From: Paraburkholderia metrosideri
GTDB taxonomy: Bacteria > Pseudomonadota > Gammaproteobacteria > Burkholderiales > Burkholderiaceae
Direction: 5' to 3'
NCBI RefSeq assembly: GCF_904848625.1
Contig: NZ_CAJHCP010000007.1
Coordinates: 248,001-312,000 of the forward strand
Length of the DNA: 64,000 nucleotides
The notes under the pieces were generated by a model. It was not told the DNA's origin and ran no database searches. It saw only the letters and a program-made list of their open reading frames with translations. The stretch's first letter is position 1. Each line of letters starts with the position of its first letter. Of the stretch, positions 1 through 8,504 are shown piece after piece. The position numbers and the translations under genes were made by a program.

Positions 1-466
1 TGATGATTTCCGCGCAATCCGCGGGGCCAATCACGGTGATGCCTGGAATCGCCCGCATGACGGCCAGATCTTCGATGCCGTAGTGCGAATTGCCCAGGAA
101 GCCCATCGACACACCGCTGCCAATCGCGACCGCCTTCACGTTCATTGCCATGTAGCCGAGGTTCATGCGAACCTGCTCGGCCGCGCGCATTGAAATGAAC
201 GGCGCAAATGACGTCGCAAAAACGTTGTGACCTTCCTTTGCGAGTCCTGCGGCGACTCCGATCATGTTCTGCTCGGCGATCCCGATATTGAGAAACTGGT
301 CCGGATATGTCTTCTTGAAACGGTCTAACCCCGACGAATTGCCAAGGTCCGCGGACATGACCATCAGGTCCGGGTATCTGTCCGCTACGGACAAAACAGC
401 CTGACCAAACACGCCGCGCGATCCCAATCGCGACCATTGCCGGGCATTGCTTGCAGTGATTTCCAT
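1..466 (-). CDS. Transketolase C-terminal subunit (pyrimidine-binding half), partial at window edge
   Basis: The first 155 codons of a gene that runs off the left edge. It is the pyrimidine-binding half of a two-subunit, thiamine-diphosphate-dependent transketolase. The N-terminal part reads MEITASNARQWSRLGSRGVF, and the family motif GIAEQNMIGVAAG carries the Glu (residue 65) that activates the ThDP aminopyrimidine. The start ATG at 466 lies 5 nt after the stop of the partner gene, so the two halves should be co-translated. Split transketolases of this kind occur in sugar and specialised-metabolite clusters as well as in primary metabolism. The ACP and LuxC/LuxE neighbours favour a cluster-specific ketol transfer, which is inference. 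Confidence 0.85.
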   Translation of the reverse strand, partial: MEITASNARQWSRLGSRGVFGQAVLSVADRYPDLMVMSADLGNSSGLDRFKKTYPDQFLNIGIAEQNMIGVAAGLAKEGHNVFATSFAPFISMRAAEQVRMNLGYMAMNVKAVAIGSGVSMGFLGNSHYGIEDLAVMRAIPGITVIGPADCAEII

Positions 467-471
467 TATTT

Positions 472-1308
472 TCAGCTCCCCACCACCACAGTCTCTTTAT
501 CGACCAGTTCAGAGAGCGCCAGCTCATAGCTATTTCTGGTCAGTCTGTTGTGGTGCCATTCGTTATTGTTTTCCATAAAGGAGATCCCCTTGCCCTTCAC
601 GGTATTCGCCACGATCGCCCTCGGTTGGCCATGCACAGGAGGTTGTTCGAAAGCCCCGGCCAACTGACCAATGTGGTGACCGTCGACTTCGCACGTGTCC
701 CACCCAAAGCTGCGAAATTTGGCGCCGAGGTCCGCGAGATCAACGATTTGCCGCGCATCGCCGTCACTCTGCAACTTGTTGTAGTCGATCACGATCACGA
801 GGTTGTCAAGCTTCAACTGGGCCGCCGACATGACGGCCTCCCAGACGGAGCCCTCGTTGCATTCACCATCTCCAAGCAACACATAGGTCTTGAACGATTG
901 CCCCTTCTTTCTGGCTGCGAGAGCTATCCCGACTGCCATGGAAAGACCTTGACCCAAACTGCCATTGGATGACTCAATACCCAGATCGAGATTCATCACG
1001 GGGTGCGCGATCAGATCGCTGCCGTTGGTCTGAAAGGTGTTGTAGGTGTCTTCGTCGATAATGCCCGCGGCTAATAGCGCGGAGAAATACCCGAGCACGC
1101 CGTGACCTTTGCTCAGGATGAAACGATCACGCCCGGACCAGCGCGGATCTGCTTTGTCGTAGCGAAGCACCTGCGCGTAAAGCGTCGCCATGATCTCGAC
1201 CATTGACAGCCCTCCGCCGAGGTGCGTGCTCAAATTGCAATGATGGCTGATATCGAGAATTTTCCGGCGCATGAAAGAAGCCATGCGCTCGATATCGGGG
1301 TAATTCAT
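472..1308 (-). CDS. Transketolase N-terminal subunit (ThDP/pyrophosphate-binding half)
   Basis: A 278-residue protein matching the pyrophosphate-binding half of transketolase. HLGGGLSMVEI and SKGHG lie in the first 70 residues. The ThDP/Mg motif GDGECNEGSVWEA begins near residue 146 and ends at the DYNKLQSDG element around 176-183. Full transketolases are about 660 residues, so this is a genuine two-subunit form whose other half follows immediately downstream. An AGGAG ribosome binding site precedes the ATG at 1308. An 82-nt gap separates it from the subunit-3-like gene upstream, the longest gap in this otherwise nearly overlapping cluster. The enzyme would move a two-carbon ketol unit from a ketose donor to an aldehyde acceptor; the acceptor is unknown. 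Confidence 0.88.
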   Translation of the reverse strand: MNYPDIERMASFMRRKILDISHHCNLSTHLGGGLSMVEIMATLYAQVLRYDKADPRWSGRDRFILSKGHGVLGYFSALLAAGIIDEDTYNTFQTNGSDLIAHPVMNLDLGIESSNGSLGQGLSMAVGIALAARKKGQSFKTYVLLGDGECNEGSVWEAVMSAAQLKLDNLVIVIDYNKLQSDGDARQIVDLADLGAKFRSFGWDTCEVDGHHIGQLAGAFEQPPVHGQPRAIVANTVKGKGISFMENNNEWHHNRLTRNSYELALSELVDKETVVVGS

Positions 1309-1390
1309 CCTCAGTCTCCTGGGTTCATATCAATGCAGCCGCCGAACCGTTCGGCTCGTCCGCGAAATCACGTCGGCAGCTGCGGCACGG

Positions 1391-1813
1391 CTAAGCCGAG
1401 CCGTCGTCGCGGTAAATCGGTCCGCGCTCGTACACGGGTTCCAATATCGTCCAATCGTCGACGCCGAGTTCGTTGCCGGCTGGAAAAGGTGGAATGGCGC
1501 CCACCGACAGGCGATAGAGTACGCGTCGGTCGGTATAGTAGGCGCGCAGCGCATGCGTGATAAAAGTCGAAAAAAGACGAACGTCCACGACCTTGCAACC
1601 ATTGATGGCTACGAGGCGTTGACTCTCATCAAGCTGCTCGAATTCCTTGTTGAATTTTTTCCGGGCCACATCCGCAACAAGCTCGACAAACTTGTCAACC
1701 GGACCAGAAATTCCATGGCGTATCTGGTAAAGCTCGAAATCCACCGACGATGCTGGAGGCATGCCGAGCTCCGTATCACCCGGCAAGATGGTGTCGCGAA
1801 TGAGCTCGATCAT
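1391..1813 (-). CDS. Gluconate 2-dehydrogenase subunit 3-like protein
   Basis: A 140-residue protein resembling the small subunit 3 of gluconate 2-dehydrogenase-type complexes. The opening TILPGDTELGMPPASSVDF and the later FEQLDESQR and LRAYYTDRRVLYRL follow that family's pattern. It overlaps the GMC oxidoreductase gene by 4 nt (1810-1813), the usual arrangement for a large flavoprotein and its small partner. Family members are often exported by the Tat pathway, but neither this protein nor its partner shows a signal peptide, and no cytochrome subunit is adjacent, so a soluble cytoplasmic pair is more likely. The family call rests on remembered pattern and on context. Confidence 0.6.
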   Translation of the reverse strand: MIELIRDTILPGDTELGMPPASSVDFELYQIRHGISGPVDKFVELVADVARKKFNKEFEQLDESQRLVAINGCKVVDVRLFSTFITHALRAYYTDRRVLYRLSVGAIPPFPAGNELGVDDWTILEPVYERGPIYRDDGSA

Positions 1814-3420
1814 GCTTCGCCTATCAGTTCACTCATGTTCCGGTGAAGAAAATCGCACGCCATCAACGTCAGTGCCTGGGCCGTCGCTACCGGGTTGACG
1901 GCGCCCGCCGTGACAAAAATGCTGCTGTCTACGATGAACAGATTCTTGACCGCATGCGCCTGTCCATACCGGTTGACTACCGACGTAGCCGGATCTTCGC
2001 CCATCCGGGCTGTGCCCATCAGGTGCCAACCAGTATGTTTCACGGGCGCGAACGCAGAAACGACCCGGGCGCCGGCTGCGTCGAACACCTGCTTGCTGGC
2101 CTCGAGACCATGCTTGAGCATGCGTTTCGTGTTCTCGCCGAGCGTATAGAAGACCTTCACGCCAGGCATGCCGCTACTGTCGCAGTGTTCCAGGTCGAGT
2201 TCGACGCGGTTATGCGCTTCCGGTAAATCTTCGGTGATCACCGCAATGCCTGCGGTATGGTTGAATTGCCTTGCAAACCGCTTGTGATGATCAGGGCCAA
2301 GCGGAACCTGCCGCATGAAGTAGCCAGACACTGCCGTCTCGACAGGCGGCGCTCCCCGCAATACCTGCATCGTGTAACCGCGCACGAAATCGCGATCGGG
2401 GGCGGTCTCGTAGAACTGCTGACTCAGAATGCAGCAGCCATGTGGCCCGATGCTCGAACGAAGGTTGTCTTCGAAGACGCCTTCGGTATAGGCAAGCGGG
2501 TGAAGCATCAGATTGCGCCCGACAAGACCATGCTCGTTCAGCAAGCCATCGGGAAACGCGCTCGATTTCGAGTTGAGCAGCAGACGCGGCGTACCGATTC
2601 CGCTGCAGGCCACCACCACGATTTTCGCGTTAATGCGATTTTCGCGGCCCTTGGCGTCGACATAGATCACGCCACTGGCTCGCCCTCGAGCGTCCAGCGT
2701 TATTTCGCGCACCCGGCACTCGATCCTGACTTCTACACCCTGTTGCCGCGCGGCGGGCCAGTACGTCACGTCCACACTCGCCTTGGCCCCCTGAGTGCAG
2801 CCTGAGTTGCAAGGTCCGAGATTGACACATGCAGCCCTTGCGCCGTGCTTGTGCGTATTGATCGCGCTGTAAGACGGCCACCAGTGCCATCCCAGACTGT
2901 TAAAGCCGCGTGCCATCTCCCGTCCAACGTCGCCCAGCGGCACAGGTGGTAACAGGCTGTCGTAATCCGGACTGGCCGGATCTCCGACAAGGCCAGCGAC
3001 ACCCATCATGCGTTCATTCTCGCGAAAGAACGGCTGGAGGTCGTCGTAATCGAGCGGCCAGTCGTCGCCTACCCCATCAAGGCTTCGAGTCCGGAAATCC
3101 GATGGATGAAAACGCGGAAAATGCGCGGAGTACAGAATCGTGCTGCCGCCAAAACCGTTGAAATTTGCGATCGATATCGGTGAAGCAGAGTCGTCGATCG
3201 GATAATCGGCAGGATTTGCGCGCATTGCGGGATTGGAACTGTACTTACCGGCGCGAGCCAGCTCCCAGTCGACGGTGGACGACGGGTAATCAGACGCACG
3301 CGTGACGGAGCCCTGCTCGAAACACACGATGCGTAGCGAGCGATTGCGGCTCAGGCTCCAGGCGGCAGCCGCGCCGCTCGCTCCGGAACCCACGATCACA
3401 ATGTCTGCCACATCCGTCAT
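1810..3420 (-). CDS. GMC-family FAD oxidoreductase
   Basis: A 536-residue flavoprotein of the glucose-methanol-choline family. The N-terminus DIVIVGSGASGAAAAWSL is a classical FAD-binding GxGxxG fold (Gly11-Gly16). The C-terminal block contains WHLMGTARMGEDPATSVV and the closing FAD segment NLFIVDSSIFVTAGAVNP. The His in WHLMG and the downstream Asn are the usual catalytic pair for alcohol oxidation. No signal peptide is visible. It starts 6 nt after the FabZ-like gene stops and overlaps the subunit-3-like gene. The probable reaction is oxidation of a sugar or polyol hydroxyl, but the substrate cannot be read from the sequence. Confidence 0.85.
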   Translation of the reverse strand: MTDVADIVIVGSGASGAAAAWSLSRNRSLRIVCFEQGSVTRASDYPSSTVDWELARAGKYSSNPAMRANPADYPIDDSASPISIANFNGFGGSTILYSAHFPRFHPSDFRTRSLDGVGDDWPLDYDDLQPFFRENERMMGVAGLVGDPASPDYDSLLPPVPLGDVGREMARGFNSLGWHWWPSYSAINTHKHGARAACVNLGPCNSGCTQGAKASVDVTYWPAARQQGVEVRIECRVREITLDARGRASGVIYVDAKGRENRINAKIVVVACSGIGTPRLLLNSKSSAFPDGLLNEHGLVGRNLMLHPLAYTEGVFEDNLRSSIGPHGCCILSQQFYETAPDRDFVRGYTMQVLRGAPPVETAVSGYFMRQVPLGPDHHKRFARQFNHTAGIAVITEDLPEAHNRVELDLEHCDSSGMPGVKVFYTLGENTKRMLKHGLEASKQVFDAAGARVVSAFAPVKHTGWHLMGTARMGEDPATSVVNRYGQAHAVKNLFIVDSSIFVTAGAVNPVATAQALTLMACDFLHRNMSELIGEA

Positions 3421-3426
3421 GCGGAG

Positions 3427-3918
3427 TCACTTCCTTTTCGGCAGATATTGTTCGAGGATCTGTGGAATGGTGATCAGCATGTCGGCTTCACAGGCGACTT
3501 CACCATCGACCTTCGCCACCCCGCGCCCTTTGCAGATGCCCCGGTTCCACGACAGAACCTGCGTATCGATTTCAAATTTCTTGCCGGGCAGCACTTCTTT
3601 GCGATAACGCACCGTATGTTGCAACGCATGCGTCACCATGCCTTTCAAGCCTGGTAGCGTGGTGATGGCAACGGTCAGCATCTGCGCAAGCGCTTCGAGT
3701 TGCAATGCTCCAGGCATGTTGGGTCCTCCTGGGAAATGCACGGGGAAGTACCACTCATTCATGGTCAGATTCTTGTAGCCGCGAGCGAATTTCCCCGGCA
3801 TGACCTCGTCAACGTGATCAATCATCAGGAACGGATACCTGTTGGGTTGATATTCCTGAAGCTCGATGCAGTTGAGACTGAATGCGTCCATCCTTTCCTC
3901 GTATATCTGAAGTGTCAT
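3427..3918 (-). CDS. FabZ-like hot-dog fold 3-hydroxyacyl-[ACP] dehydratase family protein
   Basis: A 163-residue FabZ/FabA-type protein. It has the family opening YPFLMIDHVDEV, then FPVHFPGGPNMPGALQLEAL with the catalytic His61 and Glu75 in the expected places, and a hot-dog tail including YRKEVLPGKKFEI. A longer open frame extends upstream, but the ATG at 3918 gives a 4-nt ATGA overlap with the LuxC-type gene, so this start is preferred. FabZ family enzymes dehydrate 3-hydroxyacyl-ACP or, in some relatives, act as thioesterases. The dedicated ACP in the same operon suggests an ACP-bound substrate (inference). Confidence 0.8.
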   Translation of the reverse strand: MTLQIYEERMDAFSLNCIELQEYQPNRYPFLMIDHVDEVMPGKFARGYKNLTMNEWYFPVHFPGGPNMPGALQLEALAQMLTVAITTLPGLKGMVTHALQHTVRYRKEVLPGKKFEIDTQVLSWNRGICKGRGVAKVDGEVACEADMLITIPQILEQYLPKRK

Positions 3919-5132
3919 TGAATATCGATCACACGCGACAGGCTCCCGACAATGTCGAAGCCGTCCCAAACGATATCCATATTCAAAGCCCGTCCGACCG
4001 GCACGAGCCGGTCGATGCCACGCAACCGCTGCGAGACGACGAAGTCTCGTAATTGCACCTGTTCGAGTCCGAAGTAGGTCAGGGTCTGATAGCGCTCATT
4101 GACGATCGGTGCGAGTTCACTGAGCGATGTGAGCGTGACCTCATGAATGGTCCCTCCATACCCTCGACGAACATGCTGGTGCGTTGCGAGGGCAGATTGT
4201 TCGATCCGGTAAAGCAGATTGCCGTGGCGCTCGATTGAGACGATCTGTTCGTTGCCAAGCGCCTGAAGGCACGCTTCGACGTATTTGTCCATCACTCGCA
4301 CCGGTTCGGGTGTGTAGCGCGGGTTGACGTGATCGACCAATGCCGGCCAAAGCCGGGCTTTTGCCGCTTCAACAACAGACGCATCCCCGATCCACGCAAG
4401 CAACTGTGGCGATGAGCAGGCGGCCTGATCCATCAGATACAGATCGTTGTACAAGTCGTTGCAAAGCGCGCGCAGGCCTGCTTCGTCCAGTTCAAGGACG
4501 GCCTCGGGTGCGATCGCACACAACGAGTAGCGATCGGCAAAGGCCACCTCACGCGAGCGCGGCGGACAAGGCAGGCTGCGCATGTGTTGCACGGTTTGGT
4601 CTCCGCCCCACACGACGCGCGCATCGGCTACCGACAACCAGAAACGGGTGATGGCATCATCTCTTTCGAAACGGGTCAGCAGCATGCAATCGGCCAGCGA
4701 CGCATATTGCTCACGTTTCAGAAGCGCGGCCACAGAGCGCACAATCAGATCCGCCGTTTCCGACGCTTTCGACGGCAGGCGCAGAATGCTGACATTGCCC
4801 GCGAGCAAGCCGAAGGCAAGCGAGAAGGCAAAGTTCACCGGCACGTTCGACGGGCAAATATGGAATGACAGACCAAGCCCCAATCGAGTCTCACCGCGAG
4901 CCCGGTTCTGGTCGGCCAGTCGGTTCAGGTTGGCACGGCGGCACCAATACGCAAAGCTCACGACGTCGGGCAGCCTTCGCACTTCGGGGTGACCAAGAAG
5001 ATCCCGCGACAGGTCGGCGAGAAAATCAATACGCGCTCCGTCGAACACCGGGGCGGGCGCATTAGATACGAAGTCCGATCGGCCGACCAGCACCGCCATC
5101 TTCAACTGAATTTTAGCGGGAATACGTATCAC
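3915..5132 (-). CDS. LuxC-family acyl reductase
   Basis: A 405-residue LuxC-type acyl reductase from the GTG at 5132. The region GLSFHICPSNVPVNFAFSLA is the family's nucleotide-binding segment. The motif DQAACSSPQ carries the nucleophilic Cys (residue 239 from this start) that accepts the acyl group before NADPH reduction to an aldehyde. The GTG start is chosen because AAGGGG (5138-5143) sits 5 nt upstream on the coding strand; it gives a 20-nt overlap with the LuxE-type gene, which also ends normally. In luminous bacteria LuxC works with LuxE to make fatty aldehyde. No luciferase genes are seen here, so the aldehyde probably feeds another step. Confidence 0.85.
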   Translation of the reverse strand: MIRIPAKIQLKMAVLVGRSDFVSNAPAPVFDGARIDFLADLSRDLLGHPEVRRLPDVVSFAYWCRRANLNRLADQNRARGETRLGLGLSFHICPSNVPVNFAFSLAFGLLAGNVSILRLPSKASETADLIVRSVAALLKREQYASLADCMLLTRFERDDAITRFWLSVADARVVWGGDQTVQHMRSLPCPPRSREVAFADRYSLCAIAPEAVLELDEAGLRALCNDLYNDLYLMDQAACSSPQLLAWIGDASVVEAAKARLWPALVDHVNPRYTPEPVRVMDKYVEACLQALGNEQIVSIERHGNLLYRIEQSALATHQHVRRGYGGTIHEVTLTSLSELAPIVNERYQTLTYFGLEQVQLRDFVVSQRLRGIDRLVPVGRALNMDIVWDGFDIVGSLSRVIDIQ

Positions 5133-6177
5133 TGCATCCCCTTGTTTCGGCATTCTGAATCCGGCCATGTACGTTGAAATACGTGCCCATTCGCCCACAG
5201 GCACAGTCGTCAACACCGACGATTTCGCCCAGGTCCTCGCTCAACAACGAATGTCCCGGATAACTGCGCGGAATGACCGACAGCAGTTGAATGAGGCCAC
5301 GTTTGCCAGCAGGCAACGGGCTGAAATCGACTGGATCGCGGACGATTACATCGGACCACGAGGACGTGTGCAGATGGCCGTGCTCGCATTCCATAAAAAT
5401 GGACCCCGTCTGCTCCACCATGCCGTAGTAGTTGTGCACGCGTTTGAGACCCGCCACTGCATCCAGCCGACGCCTGAATTCCGCGTGACTGACTGCGTGA
5501 GTCTGGAGTTGCTTCCAGCCTCCCCCGTGAATCAGCAGGCCACGCCCGAGCGGCAAAGTGATGTCGAGCGCTTCCAGCGCCTGCACGAAGTGCTGCCAGA
5601 CGATGAAGGTAAAACCGAACAGCAGGATGTTCTGGTCACGGTACTTGTCGAGAAAGCGCTGGATGCGTTCCACGTCGAGCGTCATGTCGTCGTTCAGCGC
5701 GAATTCGACTTCGCGGCCGAAAATGGAGAATCCCAGCACACCGGCCGTGCGCGCAGAAAAGCGATCGCGGTCGGCCACGGTCGCACGGCAGTCGATGACC
5801 AACAACGGTAACCGCTGCGGACCAATGAATTCGCCCACAATACGGGAGAGCACTCTGACCTGAAGGGCCGACGTTTCCTTATCGAGGAAGATCTGCGACA
5901 CGCTCTGACCGCTCGTACCCGAGGAAGTCATTGTCTTTACGATATCTGCCTGCGGCACGCTTAACAGCCGCTCATGCTTGAACAGCCGCACCGGTAGAAA
6001 CGGCACTTCATCCAGTCGGCGAACGGTACGGCGGAATCCGAAGCGATCGACAATCGTGCGGTACTGCGGGCAAGCGCCGTGATGCCAGTCACTCAGGCGC
6101 TGAAGTTCGTCGAGCAGATTTTGCTCCTTGTCCTGTCTGCGCATGCCGAACACCGGCCATTCCTTTACGTTGCTCAT
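5113..6177 (-). CDS. LuxE-family acyl-protein synthetase
   Basis: A 354-residue LuxE-type enzyme that activates a carboxylic acid with ATP and passes the acyl group to LuxC. MTSSGTSGQSVSQ (around residue 85) is the phosphate-binding loop of the adenylate-forming fold. The C-terminal CACGRMGTYFNVHGRIQNAE ends with a Cys seven residues from the end, in the position of the LuxE acyl-accepting Cys. The ATG at 6177 overlaps the stop of the upstream ligase gene as TGATG; a GTG one codon earlier is possible. The presence of both active-site cysteines in the LuxE and LuxC pair argues that the reductase system is functional. Confidence 0.85.
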   Translation of the reverse strand: MSNVKEWPVFGMRRQDKEQNLLDELQRLSDWHHGACPQYRTIVDRFGFRRTVRRLDEVPFLPVRLFKHERLLSVPQADIVKTMTSSGTSGQSVSQIFLDKETSALQVRVLSRIVGEFIGPQRLPLLVIDCRATVADRDRFSARTAGVLGFSIFGREVEFALNDDMTLDVERIQRFLDKYRDQNILLFGFTFIVWQHFVQALEALDITLPLGRGLLIHGGGWKQLQTHAVSHAEFRRRLDAVAGLKRVHNYYGMVEQTGSIFMECEHGHLHTSSWSDVIVRDPVDFSPLPAGKRGLIQLLSVIPRSYPGHSLLSEDLGEIVGVDDCACGRMGTYFNVHGRIQNAETRGCSDTYSR

Positions 6178-7589
6178 CACTGCTGGCTCAAACGTTGGTA
6201 GTCGATTTTCCCCGTCGACAGGCGCGGTAACGCCTGCAGCGGATTCACGGCGATCGACGTGGGATGAATACCGAGCGCCGTCGCCATGTGAGTACGAATC
6301 TCATCGGCACGAACTTGCGGGCTTTCGACCACATGCATGATCAGGTGATCATCGCGGCCATGCGCCGCACAAACAAATCCCTTCTCGGCGGCCAGTTGCT
6401 CTACCGCATCCAGTGAAATCCGGATTCCGAATATTTTCAGAAACCGTTTGAGGCGACCGCAGATTAAAAGAAAGCCTTCTTCGTCGTAAGCCGCCAGATC
6501 GCCGGTACGCAAAATGCCCTGGTTAATATCGCCGAGCGCCAGGTCATCGGCCGTTTCCGCGTAGCCCATCGACACATTGGGTCCGGCATAGATCAACTCC
6601 CCCACGTGGTCCGCAGCGGTAATCACTTGTCCCGCTTCGTCTTCCAGCCATATACGCCCACCCGGAATCGCCCCGCCAATGCTCTGCGGCCGGCGCGACA
6701 CTTCGTCGTGCGGAAGCCAGGCGATACGGGCTGTGGCCTCCGTCTGGCCATACATGGGTATAAAGCGGATACCGCGGTTCCGGCAGATATCGCTTATCTG
6801 CAGCACTCTGACCGGATCCAAGCGACCTCCGGCCAACGTCAATGTGCGGATGGTCGGCATATTGATTCGATCGAGCCGCAGCTTGAGCAGCATGTCGTAG
6901 CTATACGGCACGCCAGCAATACTTGTGACCTGATGATCGTTGACGAGGCGCCAGAAACGTCCGTCGATCAACGAGCGTTTCGTTAGAACGATCGAAGCGC
7001 CAGCATGGAGATGACTGTTGAGAACAGACAGTCCATACGAATAGTTGAACGGAAGCGAGGTAATGCTGCGCTCGTCGGCCGTCAACTCCAGGTATTGGGC
7101 GATCGAGGCCGCGTTGGCCGCGATGTTTTCCACAGAAAGACGTACCAGCTTCGGAGAGCCTGTGGATCCCGAGGTTGCCAGCAGTAGCGCAAGACGCGCA
7201 TCGGGCTCGGCGGTCGCGACGCCTGCACGGCGGTACAACCCATAGTCGCCCTCCAGTCGAATCAGCTCGCAGCCAGGCGTCGACCAGTTCGATCCGATCG
7301 CGACGAACACCAGCGCCGGGTTGTACGTGCGTACGAGGCGGTTTAACTGAGTCTCTTCGATGCCCGCCCGAAGCAATAGCGGCACCGCCCCGCTTGCAAG
7401 CGAAGCCAGATAGCAGAGGATGCTCGGCAGGTCGTTATCGCCAACAATGAAGATCAGTTGCCTCGACGGCAGGTACGCGGCGAGGCTGTCGACGGCTTCG
7501 TGCAGTTCGGCATAGCCGAGCGTCGCTCCGTCTTCGACGATGAGTGCAGGACGCCCGGGATGCCGACGACTGACGAAGTCGAGGTTCAT
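6177..7589 (-). CDS. AMP-binding (ANL superfamily) acyl/aminoacyl ligase
   Basis: A 470-residue adenylate-forming enzyme. The P-loop TSGSTGSPK is at residues 139-147, the core motif YGQTEATARIAW follows, and GDLAAYDEEG and GRLKRFLKIFG form the hinge. The catalytic C-terminal Lys461 is in LSTGKIDY. It is shorter than typical fatty acyl-CoA ligases (about 540) and resembles stand-alone ligases that load a carrier protein. It overlaps the acyl carrier protein gene by 4 nt (7586-7589), which suggests that it charges that ACP. The carboxylate substrate cannot be deduced by eye. Confidence 0.83.
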   Translation of the reverse strand: MNLDFVSRRHPGRPALIVEDGATLGYAELHEAVDSLAAYLPSRQLIFIVGDNDLPSILCYLASLASGAVPLLLRAGIEETQLNRLVRTYNPALVFVAIGSNWSTPGCELIRLEGDYGLYRRAGVATAEPDARLALLLATSGSTGSPKLVRLSVENIAANAASIAQYLELTADERSITSLPFNYSYGLSVLNSHLHAGASIVLTKRSLIDGRFWRLVNDHQVTSIAGVPYSYDMLLKLRLDRINMPTIRTLTLAGGRLDPVRVLQISDICRNRGIRFIPMYGQTEATARIAWLPHDEVSRRPQSIGGAIPGGRIWLEDEAGQVITAADHVGELIYAGPNVSMGYAETADDLALGDINQGILRTGDLAAYDEEGFLLICGRLKRFLKIFGIRISLDAVEQLAAEKGFVCAAHGRDDHLIMHVVESPQVRADEIRTHMATALGIHPTSIAVNPLQALPRLSTGKIDYQRLSQQ

Positions 7590-7825
7590 ACTTCTACTGC
7601 GTACTTTTTGAGTTTTTCAATACCGATCGGATAGGACCCGAACTCAATGATGTCCTCAGTCTCCATCATGATGTCGAACGTTTCCTCGAGGGCGGCGATC
7701 ATGCCCATATGACCCACCGAATCCCACGCTGGAACGCATTGGTACACGAACTGGTCATTCAGCGCGTCCTGTGGCACCGAAAAGCAGTCCATGAAGACCT
7801 TGTCGTACTTTTCCTTGTTTGTCAT
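7586..7825 (-). CDS. Acyl carrier protein
   Basis: A 79-residue acidic carrier protein. The motif PAWDSVGHMGMIAALEETF contains the phosphopantetheine-bearing Ser36 in DSVGHM, followed by the helix-II/III pattern typical of ACPs (ETFDIMMETEDI). Unlike the housekeeping AcpP, the attachment site reads WDSVGH rather than ADSLDTV, as is common for carriers dedicated to secondary or glycan pathways. It is the second gene of the visible operon, 16 nt after the acyltransferase gene, and overlaps the ligase gene. It probably carries the intermediate handled by the ligase, the FabZ-like protein and possibly LuxE/LuxC (inference). Confidence 0.88.
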   Translation of the reverse strand: MTNKEKYDKVFMDCFSVPQDALNDQFVYQCVPAWDSVGHMGMIAALEETFDIMMETEDIIEFGSYPIGIEKLKKYAVEV

Positions 7826-7841
7826 CTTCTTTACCGGATTT

Positions 7842-8504
7842 TCACTTGAAGACCTTGCGGTCGGTGTTGGGGCGGGCGACCCTAGCCGGATTGCCCACGA
7901 CGATTACATCATCGGGAACGTCGGTGTACACAACCGAGCCCATTCCGATGATCACATTCGAACCAATACGAACGCCTTCCTTGATAAGGGCGCCCATCCC
8001 GATGTAACTGCCATTGCCGATCACGCAACTGCCCCCTATGTTGACCATTGAGGAAATCACGGTGTAATCGCCTACATGGACGTCGTGGCCGACAATGGAC
8101 ATCGTGTTGACGCAGACGTGAAGCCCGAGGCGGGCATCGCTGGAAATAGAGCAAAGCGGCGCAACGACGCTCCCCCCTTGCAAGAGGGCACTCCCGGATA
8201 TCAGGGCGCTCGTATCGATTACCGTGGCCAGTTCTGCGCCTGCTTCAGATAGACGTTTGCCCAGCTTTTCCCGACTGGACGGCTCGCCGAGCGCTATCAC
8301 GAAGGTCGCGCCGTCCAGCTGATCCTGTATCTCGCGGGATTCGAATGGAAACAGTCGCACACCATAGCGCGTTGGCTCGGGACGAACATCGTCGACGAAA
8401 CACAGTTCGGTCCATCGACCAGAGGCCGCATTCTGACGTCTGGCAATGTCCATCACCTCTTTGCCAAAGCCGCCCGCGCCATAAACGAAAAGTCCAGCTG
8501 TCAC
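7842..8504 (-). CDS. NeuD/PglD-type sugar O/N-acyltransferase (left-handed beta helix)
   Basis: A 220-residue acyltransferase with an N-terminal nucleotide-sugar-binding Rossmann segment (VYGAGGFGKEVMDIA, residues 7-21) and a C-terminal hexapeptide-repeat beta helix (for example GDYTVISSMVNIGGSCVIGN, ending VVGNPARVARP). This is the architecture of NeuD and PglD, which acetylate sialic acid or UDP-amino sugars. The start is a GTG at 8504: a stop codon lies seven codons upstream and no strong ribosome binding site is visible, so translation may be weak. It is the first gene of the cluster after the tRNA. The acyl donor could be acyl-CoA or the neighbouring ACP. Confidence 0.82.
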   Translation of the reverse strand: MTAGLFVYGAGGFGKEVMDIARRQNAASGRWTELCFVDDVRPEPTRYGVRLFPFESREIQDQLDGATFVIALGEPSSREKLGKRLSEAGAELATVIDTSALISGSALLQGGSVVAPLCSISSDARLGLHVCVNTMSIVGHDVHVGDYTVISSMVNIGGSCVIGNGSYIGMGALIKEGVRIGSNVIIGMGSVVYTDVPDDVIVVGNPARVARPNTDRKVFK

